A stretch of DNA of 62,287 nucleotides. It comes from an uncultured Bacteroidales bacterium. GTDB taxonomy: Bacteria; Bacteroidota; Bacteroidia; Bacteroidales; UBA932. The position numbers and the translations under genes were made by a program. The notes under the pieces were generated by a model, which did no database searches, was not told the DNA's origin, and saw only the letters and a list, made by a program, of their open reading frames with translations. The stretch is from contig CALUPB010000016.1 of NCBI GenBank assembly GCA_944322585.1, positions 1 to 62,287 on the forward strand, written 5' to 3'. How positions within the stretch are numbered: position 1 is the first letter of the stretch; every line of letters starts with the position of its first letter. Of this stretch, positions 48,728-55,860 are shown one piece after another.

Positions 48728-51691
48728 TTAGAATGTCAGGTCAAGTCCGAATGTGAACTGGCGGGACATCGGATACTGGGCAATATAGATATTGGATACG
48801 CCCTCAGGGTCAAGACCGGAGAAACCGGTGACCGTAAACAGGTTCTGAGCCTGGAAATAGACCCTGAGCCCCTCGATGAAGCCTGTCCTGCGTATAAGTG
48901 GAGACGGGAACTGGTATGCCAGCATAAGATTCTTCAATCTGAGGAAAGAAGCATCTTCGAGAAGCCTGTCGTCAAACTCCATATACACTCCGTGGCGCGG
49001 GGTCTCGGAAATGTCTCCCGGCTCCTTCCACCTGTCAAGAAGCTTGACGGACTGGTTGTAGGTCTGGTAACGCCCGTTGGATTCCTGGTAGAAGCGGTCA
49101 TTGTTTATCATCCACCTGTCAGCCACCCAGCTGAACTGTGCGGAAAGCGAAAGGCCCTTCCAGGCGAATGTGGTGCCGAATCCACCTGCCCACGGCGCAT
49201 TGTAGCTCTTGCCTACCATCACACGGTCCTCGTCCCTGAGTTCGTTGGTAATCTCCCCGTCCTTGGTGTACCAGAGGGCATCCCCGTTCGCAGGATTTAC
49301 CCCGGCGAAACGGTTCAGGAAAAATTCCCCGGAATCATGGCCGACGACGAGCTTCAGGTTCGTGTTCGCGATTTCGTATTCCTGCACCCCGTTGTAAAGT
49401 TCGGAGATCCTGTTTCTGTTATATGAGACGTTGGCGTTCAGCTGCCATGAGAAATCGCCGATCTGAAGCGCCGTCCCAGAGAGATTCAGTTCGGCACCGC
49501 GGTTCGTCATGGCCCCTATGTTGTCCCAGTTGCTGCCGAAACCGTTGTCTGAATATGACTGAGGCACGAGCATGAGCAGGTTGTACGTGTATTTGTTGTA
49601 AAGTTCAAGATCCACATTCAGTCTGTTCCAGAATGCAAAATGGAAGGCGAGATTGGTGATCCAGGTGGACTCCCAGCTCAGATTCTCATTGCCCTGGGAT
49701 ATAGGGGCAAGGCCCGGTGTCCCGACATAGTCGCCGGCACTCCCGACAAGGGCAAGGTGATTGTAGTTCGGAATCTCTGAATTGCCCGATGTGCCGCTGT
49801 TGAATGCTATCTGGGCATAGGTCAGCCAACTCCGGGCAGGAGCCATGAAGTCTTCGTTGAGCATGTTCCACATGAATCCGACGGCCCCGAACCCGGCCCA
49901 TCTGCCATCCCGTCCGAACCGTGAAGAAGCATCCGCACGGCCTGAAAGTTCGAGATAGTATCTGTTCGCATAATTGTATTCCGCCCTTGCGAAGAATGAC
50001 AGGAATCCATAGTCGTCATCGGTCGTGTCGCTCCACGAGGTGGCCCGTGAACCCGTCGTGACATTGGTCATGTAGTGGTTGTTCTGGCCGGCCGTAAGGA
50101 TGCTGAAATCCTCATAATGGTAGTTTATACCCTCCTGCGCGACCATGAAGTTGAAAGAATGGTCGTGGTTGATATCGAACTGGTAGTTGACCGTATTGGT
50201 CACCGACAGAGTCAGGCCATCCGTAGAGAGCCTCTGGGCCGAGCCCTGCTCCTGGTTGGGGATAAAGTCAGGATATGACCTGCCGTATCCAGTGGTATGG
50301 GTGTAGTCAACTGTAAACTGGGAACGTATCGAAAGCCCCTTTATCGGCCTTGCCTCCGCAAAGATCGTAGAGAACACCTTGTATCTCTTGTATGTACGGG
50401 GATTGTGCTCCAGCCAGTCGATAGGGTTGACCCCGTCCCCTTTCCAGCTCGTTGCCGGATCGGAACCTCCTGAAACGGCAATGGAACCGTCGGCATTGTA
50501 CGGATTCCAGTAAGGAAGCATGAACTGGGCCGCCGAGATAGGTGTCACGATGGATGGCGCACCCTCATCGGCCTGCTCGATTTCCTGATAGTTGAGCATG
50601 GTGTTCGTGCCTATGGTCAGCCATCCGGCGGCACGCTGCTCGACATTGGCCCTGACGGAATACCGGCTGAAGCCGGATCCGAGAGCCACCCCTTCCTGGT
50701 CGTAGTAGGCTCCGGAAATGTAATAATTGGTGTTTTCCGTTGCCCCTGACACAGACAGTTCATAATTCTGAAGCATCGCCGCATCGTTGTACACGACATT
50801 TTCCCAGTCCACGTCGGTCTGTGAAAGGACGCTGTAGTCCTTGCCGGCATCTATGCCTATTTCCTTCTCGTACCGGATGCGTTCAGCGGTATTCATAAGA
50901 TTCCACTGCCCGTGCGCCACATCAGAGAAACCGAGCTGTGTGCGGAATGTAATAGTCGGCTTGTCGGCCATACGTCCGCGCTTGGTTGTTATGACAATCA
51001 CCCCGTTGGATGCCCTGGCCCCATAGATGGATGTCGAGGAGGCATCTTTCAGGACGGATATGCTCTCGATGTCGGACGGATTTATGGAGTTGAATTCCGA
51101 GGCCGAGATGGCGGCACCGTCAAGGATGTATAGCGGTGCCGTGCCGGAATTGATGGAATTTGACCCGCGGATGAGCATGGTGGCCGCAGCACTCGGTTCG
51201 CCGGAAGAGGACAGGACCGTCAGGCCGGGAACCTGCCCCTGGAGGGCCTGATCGAATGCGGCTGTAGGGGTGCTTTCGATTTTTTCCGATTTGACACTGG
51301 ATACGGAACCTGTAATCGTACCCTTTTTCCTTACTCCGTAGGCGACCACCACGGTCTCTTCAAGCATCTGGGTGTCGGATTCAAGTGCGACATCATGAGT
51401 GATGGAAGATGAGCCTGACGGAACTGTGAATTCAGTTGTCTGATAGCTGATGGCGTGGAATGTGAGGACGGTTCCGGCCGGGACAGTGATCGAATAGCTG
51501 CCGTCATCAGAAGCGGTTACGCCCCCCCCGACGGATGACATGACCACTACCCCGATCAGAGGTGCGCCGTCTTCGGACGACGTGACTACACCTTTGACCG
51601 TAACTTCCTCCTTCCCCTCAGTCTGCGCTGACGCAGCGGGTGCCACGACGCATATCAGCAGTTCAAGAAGAAATAACAATGTAGTTTTCAT
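48728..51691 (-). CDS. susC-like: SusC/RagA-family TonB-dependent transporter (peptide-type locus)
   Basis: A 987-residue SusC homologue. The signal peptide ends at about 'ASAQTE' (residue 22), followed by a carboxypeptidase-regulatory-like domain ('VKGVVTSSEDGAPLIGV', about 32-110). The TonB-box-like 'ETVVVAYGVRKKG', plug blocks 'APLYILDGAA', 'IESISVLKDASSTSIYGARASNGVIVITTKRG' region and the barrel, ending in phenylalanine, follow. There is no STN domain. It leads a nine-gene minus-strand operon that includes a subtilase. RagAB of Porphyromonas gingivalis and the BT2261-2264 complex are precedents for SusCD systems that carry peptides. Confidence 0.93.
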   Translation of the reverse strand: MKTTLLFLLELLICVVAPAASAQTEGKEEVTVKGVVTSSEDGAPLIGVVVMSSVGGGVTASDDGSYSITVPAGTVLTFHAISYQTTEFTVPSGSSSITHDVALESDTQMLEETVVVAYGVRKKGTITGSVSSVKSEKIESTPTAAFDQALQGQVPGLTVLSSSGEPSAAATMLIRGSNSINSGTAPLYILDGAAISASEFNSINPSDIESISVLKDASSTSIYGARASNGVIVITTKRGRMADKPTITFRTQLGFSDVAHGQWNLMNTAERIRYEKEIGIDAGKDYSVLSQTDVDWENVVYNDAAMLQNYELSVSGATENTNYYISGAYYDQEGVALGSGFSRYSVRANVEQRAAGWLTIGTNTMLNYQEIEQADEGAPSIVTPISAAQFMLPYWNPYNADGSIAVSGGSDPATSWKGDGVNPIDWLEHNPRTYKRYKVFSTIFAEARPIKGLSIRSQFTVDYTHTTGYGRSYPDFIPNQEQGSAQRLSTDGLTLSVTNTVNYQFDINHDHSFNFMVAQEGINYHYEDFSILTAGQNNHYMTNVTTGSRATSWSDTTDDDYGFLSFFARAEYNYANRYYLELSGRADASSRFGRDGRWAGFGAVGFMWNMLNEDFMAPARSWLTYAQIAFNSGTSGNSEIPNYNHLALVGSAGDYVGTPGLAPISQGNENLSWESTWITNLAFHFAFWNRLNVDLELYNKYTYNLLMLVPQSYSDNGFGSNWDNIGAMTNRGAELNLSGTALQIGDFSWQLNANVSYNRNRISELYNGVQEYEIANTNLKLVVGHDSGEFFLNRFAGVNPANGDALWYTKDGEITNELRDEDRVMVGKSYNAPWAGGFGTTFAWKGLSLSAQFSWVADRWMINNDRFYQESNGRYQTYNQSVKLLDRWKEPGDISETPRHGVYMEFDDRLLEDASFLRLKNLMLAYQFPSPLIRRTGFIEGLRVYFQAQNLFTVTGFSGLDPEGVSNIYIAQYPMSRQFTFGLDLTF

Positions 51692-51714
51692 AAACCTGAC
51701 TTAATTTCGCGGCG

Positions 51715-51722
51715 CAAAAGTA
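51715..51722 (-). promoter_or_regulatory. -7 box of the second SusC operon
   Basis: On the minus strand TACTTTTG matches TAnnTTTG and lies 24 bases upstream of the SusC start codon. No good -33 box was found. The leader would be very short. Confidence 0.45.
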
Positions 51723-52052
51723 AACAATATTTTTATATAATTACGGACATTAATAAATATTTTTCTGCTTTGAATTAGAGAGTTATATTAGTCGGCTTCA
51801 GTTTTTGCGGGAATTTGATTACTGTTTGTAAGTAAAGAGCGTGATACGGTTGATAATCATAATGAAATTCCGGATTATGCTTAATGTCTTTAAATGCCGT
51901 ATTTATGCGGAAAAGCCGTATGTCACAAAGTGTCACGCGGTTTGATATAATCGCAGGTGCGGCCGGCAGGTATGGTGACAGTTACGCCGCAATTGACCGG
52001 ACCGTAATCAGTTCCCGGTCACAAGATATATTCGCATGATTTTTTCGCTGTA
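51723..52052. other. Gene-free stretch upstream of the second SusC operon
   Basis: These 330 bases hold no supported gene. The part near SusC is very A/T-rich. Around 51918-51938 there is a short direct repeat TGTCAC...TGTCAC next to a CCGTAT repeat, which could bind a regulator. No hairpin terminator for either flanking gene was clear. Confidence 0.4.
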
Positions 52053-52502
52053 TCAGTACCGTTCCATTTCCCGGCGGAGATCCTTTTCCTTTATGGACTG
52101 GCGCTTGTCGTATTCTTTCTTTCCGCGGGCAAGGGCGATAAGCAGCTTGGCATACCCGTTGTCGGCTATGTAAAGCTTTACGGCAATGATAGTGAGTCCC
52201 TTTTCCTTTACCGCGCGGCTGAGTTTGCCGAGTTCCTTCTTCGTGAGCAGCAGTTTGCGGTCCCTCCGAGGATCATGTTTTCCCCATGTCCCCCACCAGT
52301 AGTCGGCTACATGCATGTTCTTGACATAGAGCTCACCGTTGTTGAAATAGCAGAAACTGTCCGCAAGAGAGGCTTTGCCCGCCCTTATGGACTTTATTTC
52401 CGTCCCCGTGAGGACGATGCCGGCCTGATAGGTTTCGAGAAATTCGTAGTCGAACGATGCCCGGCGGTTCTTGATTTCAACTTTGCTTTTTGCTTTCGGC
52501 AT
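52053..52502 (-). CDS. smpB: SsrA-binding protein SmpB
   Basis: A 149-residue protein, the normal SmpB length, starting '[21 protein letters not shown]'; the in-frame extension to 52583 is not part of the family. It binds tmRNA and brings it to stalled ribosomes for trans-translation. Signature segments are '[23 protein letters not shown]', '[12 protein letters not shown]', '[11 protein letters not shown]' and the basic C-terminal tail '[23 protein letters not shown]' region. No tmRNA gene was seen nearby. A -7 box TATATTTG at 52536-52529 lies 26 bases ahead of the start. Confidence 0.96.
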   Translation of the reverse strand: MPKAKSKVEIKNRRASFDYEFLETYQAGIVLTGTEIKSIRAGKASLADSFCYFNNGELYVKNMHVADYWWGTWGKHDPRRDRKLLLTKKELGKLSRAVKEKGLTIIAVKLYIADNGYAKLLIALARGKKEYDKRQSIKEKDLRREMERY

Positions 52503-52711
52503 GGTATCCTGTCTTTGTCTGCCGCCTGCAAATATACGCAAACTAACCCACATACGGATAAATTTTGGAGGAACAATGCACACTCTTGGAAATTAAAGGT
52601 GACGTGCGGTTATATCCAATGTCCGTCATTGGGGCATATCTGCCATTTTTGAGGAGTCAAGGAAACAAATCGCTACCTATCCGTTGCCTTTCCAGGAAAA
52701 TTCGGGTTAAA

Positions 52712-52768
52712 TTGCAATGTATCTGCGTAGGTAGTCAATTAATGACTACATTTGCAATGTCATTGCAA
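52712..52768 (+). promoter_or_regulatory. Paired palindromes and -7 box upstream of the AbiEi gene
   Basis: Two perfect inverted repeats are packed just ahead of the antitoxin frame: GTAGTCA-ATTAA-TGACTAC (52731-52749) and TTGCAATG-T-CATTGCAA (52752-52768). A direct copy of TTGCAATG is at 52712-52719. TACATTTG at 52747-52754 fits the -7 consensus and lies between the palindromes, 21 bases before the ATG. AbiEi antitoxins are known to repress their own promoter through inverted repeats, so this is a likely autoregulatory operator. Confidence 0.6.
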
Positions 52769-52775
52769 TTTGATT

Positions 52776-53480
52776 ATGGAAAAACGAACTGCCTTGCATC
52801 GTTTAGTTGCCAAATCAAGGATTATTTCTCCTTGGCGTAATTTTTATGTCATTATGCCTGTGGAGTATTTGTTGAAAGGAATAATTCCACCTGTTTTCTA
52901 TATGGATCAACTGATGTCCTATCTCGGGAAAAAATATTATGTCTCTCTTTTAAATGCGGCCTCTTTTTATGGCGCATCGCATCAAAGAGTCCAGACTTTT
53001 TCAGTCATGGTGGAGCAGCCGAGCTTAAGGAATACTTCCAAGAACGGGACTCCCATTCTGTTCTTTTCAAAAAAAGAGATCCGGATGGAATTTATAAAGA
53101 AACACAAGACACAGACAGGTTACATCAACGTATCTTCTCCTGAACTGACAGCCATTGACTTGATAGAAAACGAAAAGAACGTAGGCGGTCTGAACCGCGT
53201 CTGTACTGTTTTGAATGAATTGTCCGATGCCATGAATCTGGATAGTTTGGATGATTCCTTTTTCAACATATCGACTACGCCTGTCTTTCAACGGTTGGGA
53301 CTTATCCTGGAACACAGCCTTGGACGGGAGGAACTTGCGGAAACATTATATTCAAAAATAGAGGCTGCCGAATTAAAATTAAGAAAGGTCCCGTTTAAAA
53401 TAAACAAACCGACAGATGGTTGTGAAGTTGATAAAAGATGGAAAGTGATTGTTAACCAAGAAATAGAGATAGACGAATGA
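52776..53480 (+). CDS. AbiEi-family antitoxin, N-terminally short
   Basis: A 234-residue AbiEi-type protein, from ATG 52776. The TTG at 52752 lies inside the palindrome and an in-frame TGA is at 52743. Family sequence is clear: 'RIISPWRNFYVIMPVEYLLKG', 'FYMDQLMSYLGKKYYVSLLNAASFYGASHQR' region, and 'ELTAIDLIENEKNVGGLNRV'. Most relatives begin with a full winged-helix of about 50 more residues; here only its last helix ('RTALHRLVAKS') remains. DNA binding may therefore be impaired, unless this is a naturally short form. The region is more A/T-rich than its neighbours, pointing to transfer. The gene overlaps the toxin start by 4 bases (ATGA). Confidence 0.8.
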   Translation: MEKRTALHRLVAKSRIISPWRNFYVIMPVEYLLKGIIPPVFYMDQLMSYLGKKYYVSLLNAASFYGASHQRVQTFSVMVEQPSLRNTSKNGTPILFFSKKEIRMEFIKKHKTQTGYINVSSPELTAIDLIENEKNVGGLNRVCTVLNELSDAMNLDSLDDSFFNISTTPVFQRLGLILEHSLGREELAETLYSKIEAAELKLRKVPFKINKPTDGCEVDKRWKVIVNQEIEIDE

Positions 53481-53943
53481 TACCGGAATTTGCAATCAGA
53501 GAATGGAGCGAACACGTTCCGTGGACAGAGTCCGAGCAGATTGAACAGGATCTGCTGATATGCAGAGCCTTGACCGAGATATATAAGGATGAATATCTCG
53601 CGTCCCACCTGGCTTTCCGTGGAGGGACTGCATTACACAAGTTGTTTCTCTCGCCCCAACCCAGGTACAGCGAAGATATTGACTTGGTACAGGTTAACGC
53701 TGAGCCTATCAAAGAAACCTATGACCGTATAAGAGATGCCCTCGCTTTTCTCGGAGAGCCGAAAGTGAAACAGAAGAAACATAACAATACTTTGATTTCA
53801 GGCTGGAATCGGAAGTCATACCTGTAGTTCCGATTCATCTTAAAGTGGAAATCAACTGTAAAGAACATTTCAGCGTACTGCCTATGCAGCACATACCCTT
53901 TTCAGACCTGATGAAGAATTTGATGCACAAATCGTCCACATAA
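53477..53943 (+). pseudogene. AbiEii-family nucleotidyltransferase toxin, frameshifted and truncated
   Basis: The first frame (53477-53827) gives 116 residues with the nucleotidyltransferase motif 'AFRGGTALHKLFLSPQPRYSEDIDLVQV', family-typical for AbiEii toxins of about 300 residues. Near 53794-53800 the reading frame breaks. Restoring one base resumes family-like sequence in the next frame ('RLESEVIPVVPIHLKVEINCKEHFSVLPMQHIPF' region) until a stop at 53941-53943. The rest of the protein is missing. The toxin is therefore probably dead. After 53943 another frame reads 'RPDEEFDAQIVHINIGFI', perhaps from a deletion joint. Confidence 0.8.
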
Positions 53944-54012
53944 ATATCGGCTTTATATGAATGAACGTCACAAATCATAACACCGTTTTGCCCTTGAGCC
54001 GTGAAAAAGATA

Positions 54013-54119
54013 CCGCCCTCGCGATTCACATCGCAAGGGCGGCGCAATTCTAACCTAAAACTTAACCTATGAAAAAACTATTCGATTTCAAAATATTGCA
54101 AATCCTGTGCCACAGGTAG
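54013..54119 (+). other. GC-rich hairpin followed by a 16-codon reading frame
   Basis: CCGCCCT-c-GCGA at 54013-54024 pairs with TCGC-a-AGGGCGG at 54031-54042, a strong stem with a 6-base loop and no T-tract. It is followed by an A/T-rich leader with repeated AACCTAAAACTTAACCT-like sequence, and ATG at 54069 opening a frame MKKLFDFKILQILCHR that stops at 54119. It could be the expression leader of a lost mobile gene or a small-peptide element. It sits between the broken toxin gene and the cyclophilin gene, which is on the other strand. Confidence 0.35.
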
Positions 54120-54174
54120 CCTGCAGGGACAGTCAAAGCATGTTTTTCTCTATTTTCGGGAAATTTTGCATCAA

Positions 54175-54900
54175 TTACTGTTCTTCGGCAGGGGCTGCCT
54201 CCTGTGCGGACAGCATTTCCGGGTCAGGATATATCCTGATTATCTTCACACTGTTGAGAGGACAGTCCCTGCTGTCCGTGGCAACAGCGGCAATCCTGTC
54301 GATTACGTCGAGCCCTTCGACGGTCTCGCCGAATACGGTGTATTCCCCGTCAAGCTGGGCACAGTTCATTTCGTCCTGTACGATGTAGAACTGCGAGCCT
54401 GAAGATGCCTTTTTCGGGTTGGCGGCATCTCCGCGCCTGGCTGCTGCAAGAGCTCCTTTCCTGTGAGTATATTCAGGGACGAACTCGGCAGGTATTGTGT
54501 AGTCCGGGCCTCCGGTTCCGTATTGGGATTTCTTTGACGGATCCTTTGTGAGCGGGTCTCCTCCCTGAATCATGAATCCGTTGATTACACGGTGGAAAAG
54601 TAACCCGTCGTAGAAATGTTCATGTACGAGCTTGACGAAATTGTCCCTGTGTTTAGGGGTCTTGCTGTACAGTTTTACCTTTATTGTCCCGAGACTGGTC
54701 TCTATGTCGAAGACCGGCTCTTCAGGAAGGTCTGCAGGATTGAAATTCATGGTATCTTTCTTTACGGTGTTTTCTGTAACGACAGCCGCGTCTGACTTGG
54801 AGTCCGTGGCTTTCTTCGCTTCTTCGTTGCCGGAGCAGTTGCATGATACGGTTGCTGCTACCAGACCGGCAAGGCAGAGTGTTCTGATGAAATTTTTCAT
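54175..54900 (-). CDS. Cyclophilin-type peptidyl-prolyl isomerase lipoprotein
   Basis: A 241-residue lipoprotein (lipobox at C20, 'TVSCNCSG') with a polar linker to about residue 60 and a cyclophilin domain to about 225. Family blocks are 'TSLGTIKVKLYSKTPKHRDNFVKLVHE', 'YDGLLFHRVINGFMIQGGDP' with the catalytic arginine in FHRV, 'SSGSQFYIVQ' and 'LDGEYTVFGETVEGLDVIDRI'. It catalyses cis-trans isomerisation of proline bonds in envelope proteins. It lies 106 bases downstream of the hydrolase gene on the same strand. Confidence 0.92.
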   Translation of the reverse strand: MKNFIRTLCLAGLVAATVSCNCSGNEEAKKATDSKSDAAVVTENTVKKDTMNFNPADLPEEPVFDIETSLGTIKVKLYSKTPKHRDNFVKLVHEHFYDGLLFHRVINGFMIQGGDPLTKDPSKKSQYGTGGPDYTIPAEFVPEYTHRKGALAAARRGDAANPKKASSGSQFYIVQDEMNCAQLDGEYTVFGETVEGLDVIDRIAAVATDSRDCPLNSVKIIRIYPDPEMLSAQEAAPAEEQ

Positions 54901-55006
54901 ATTTAGTGTTTTACATGTTTCCGAATTCTGGGACTTTCATCTTTTGGCGGTAGAGAAGGCATCAACTGTCATGCCGAAATCTCCTGCCGGTGTCATGTCT
55001 TTATGC

Positions 55007-55858
55007 CTAAAGAGTGGACAACCAGTCAAGAACGGATTTCTGCCAGTCGTCGTAGTAACGGAATTTAGGATTTATCCCCCAACCGTGACCCCCTGAAGGG
55101 TATATATGCAGGCTGGCCTTGACCCCGTTCTCTTTGAGTCTCTGATAAAAAATGGCGCTGTTGACCGCCGGGACCACCTTGTCGTCATCGCTGTGGAAAA
55201 GCAATGTCGGAGGAGTCGTACTGTCGACATGTTTTTCGAGGGAGAATGCCATTGCTTTAGGCGAGTTGGCATCCTTGTCGCCCATCAGCTGGACGAAAGT
55301 GCCTTTATGGCGTATGTCAAGGTCGGCGGATATTACCGGATAGAACAGAATCATGAATGCCGGCTTGTTTTCGGACAGCACTCCCACGCTTCCGGCGAGG
55401 TAGCCTCCTGCAGAGGTTCCGGAGACCCCTATTTTCTCCGGGTCCACTCCGAATTCATCGGCCCTGGCTTTCATGACACGGAGGGCTTCATCCGCATCGT
55501 TGCGCGGTATTTCGCTGTGGCCGTTCGGGAGACGGTATTTCACCACAGCGGCGGTAATGCCATGTTCCGCAAACCATTTGGCTGTCTTGTGCCCGTTCGG
55601 AAGAGAAAGGTTGGAGTAGCCTCCGCCGGGAAAGAATACGATGCCCTGCCCGGTGGCGTTTTCTCCTGCCTTGTATACCCACATTTCGGCAGTGGTGGTG
55701 TTGCTGACCGCTCCTCCTTTCGAAACCTTTTCTTCTCCGGAGAGACCGTTGGACGTGGGAGCCGTCGAGTTGTCCCACAGACGGATATGTACAGGTTCCT
55801 GAGCCTGTACGGCTGCTGCCATTCCTGCTGCAGCAATCAGAATCATGAGCTTCTTCAT
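55007..55858 (-). CDS. Exported alpha/beta-hydrolase (acetyl-esterase-like)
   Basis: A 283-residue hydrolase with a signal peptide ending near 'AAVQAQEP' (residue 19). The oxyanion motif is 'GIVFFPGGGYSNLS', the nucleophile S149 lies in 'GVSGTSAGGYLAG', an acidic cluster D224-D226 in 'HSDDDKVVP' supplies the aspartate, and H258 lies in 'SGGHGWG'. This set fits BD-FAE/xylan-acetylesterase-like enzymes that remove acetyl or similar groups from sugars. It starts 2 bases after the ptsI stop codon, so it belongs to the PTS operon. It may deacylate the sugar or polyol before uptake, which is inference. Confidence 0.88.
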   Translation of the reverse strand: MKKLMILIAAAGMAAAVQAQEPVHIRLWDNSTAPTSNGLSGEEKVSKGGAVSNTTTAEMWVYKAGENATGQGIVFFPGGGYSNLSLPNGHKTAKWFAEHGITAAVVKYRLPNGHSEIPRNDADEALRVMKARADEFGVDPEKIGVSGTSAGGYLAGSVGVLSENKPAFMILFYPVISADLDIRHKGTFVQLMGDKDANSPKAMAFSLEKHVDSTTPPTLLFHSDDDKVVPAVNSAIFYQRLKENGVKASLHIYPSGGHGWGINPKFRYYDDWQKSVLDWLSTL

Positions 55859-55860
55859 TG

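Noticed and set aside
52503-52751. tmRNA gene next to smpB
   Set aside because: No tRNA-like ends or tag reading frame could be found in the flanking region.
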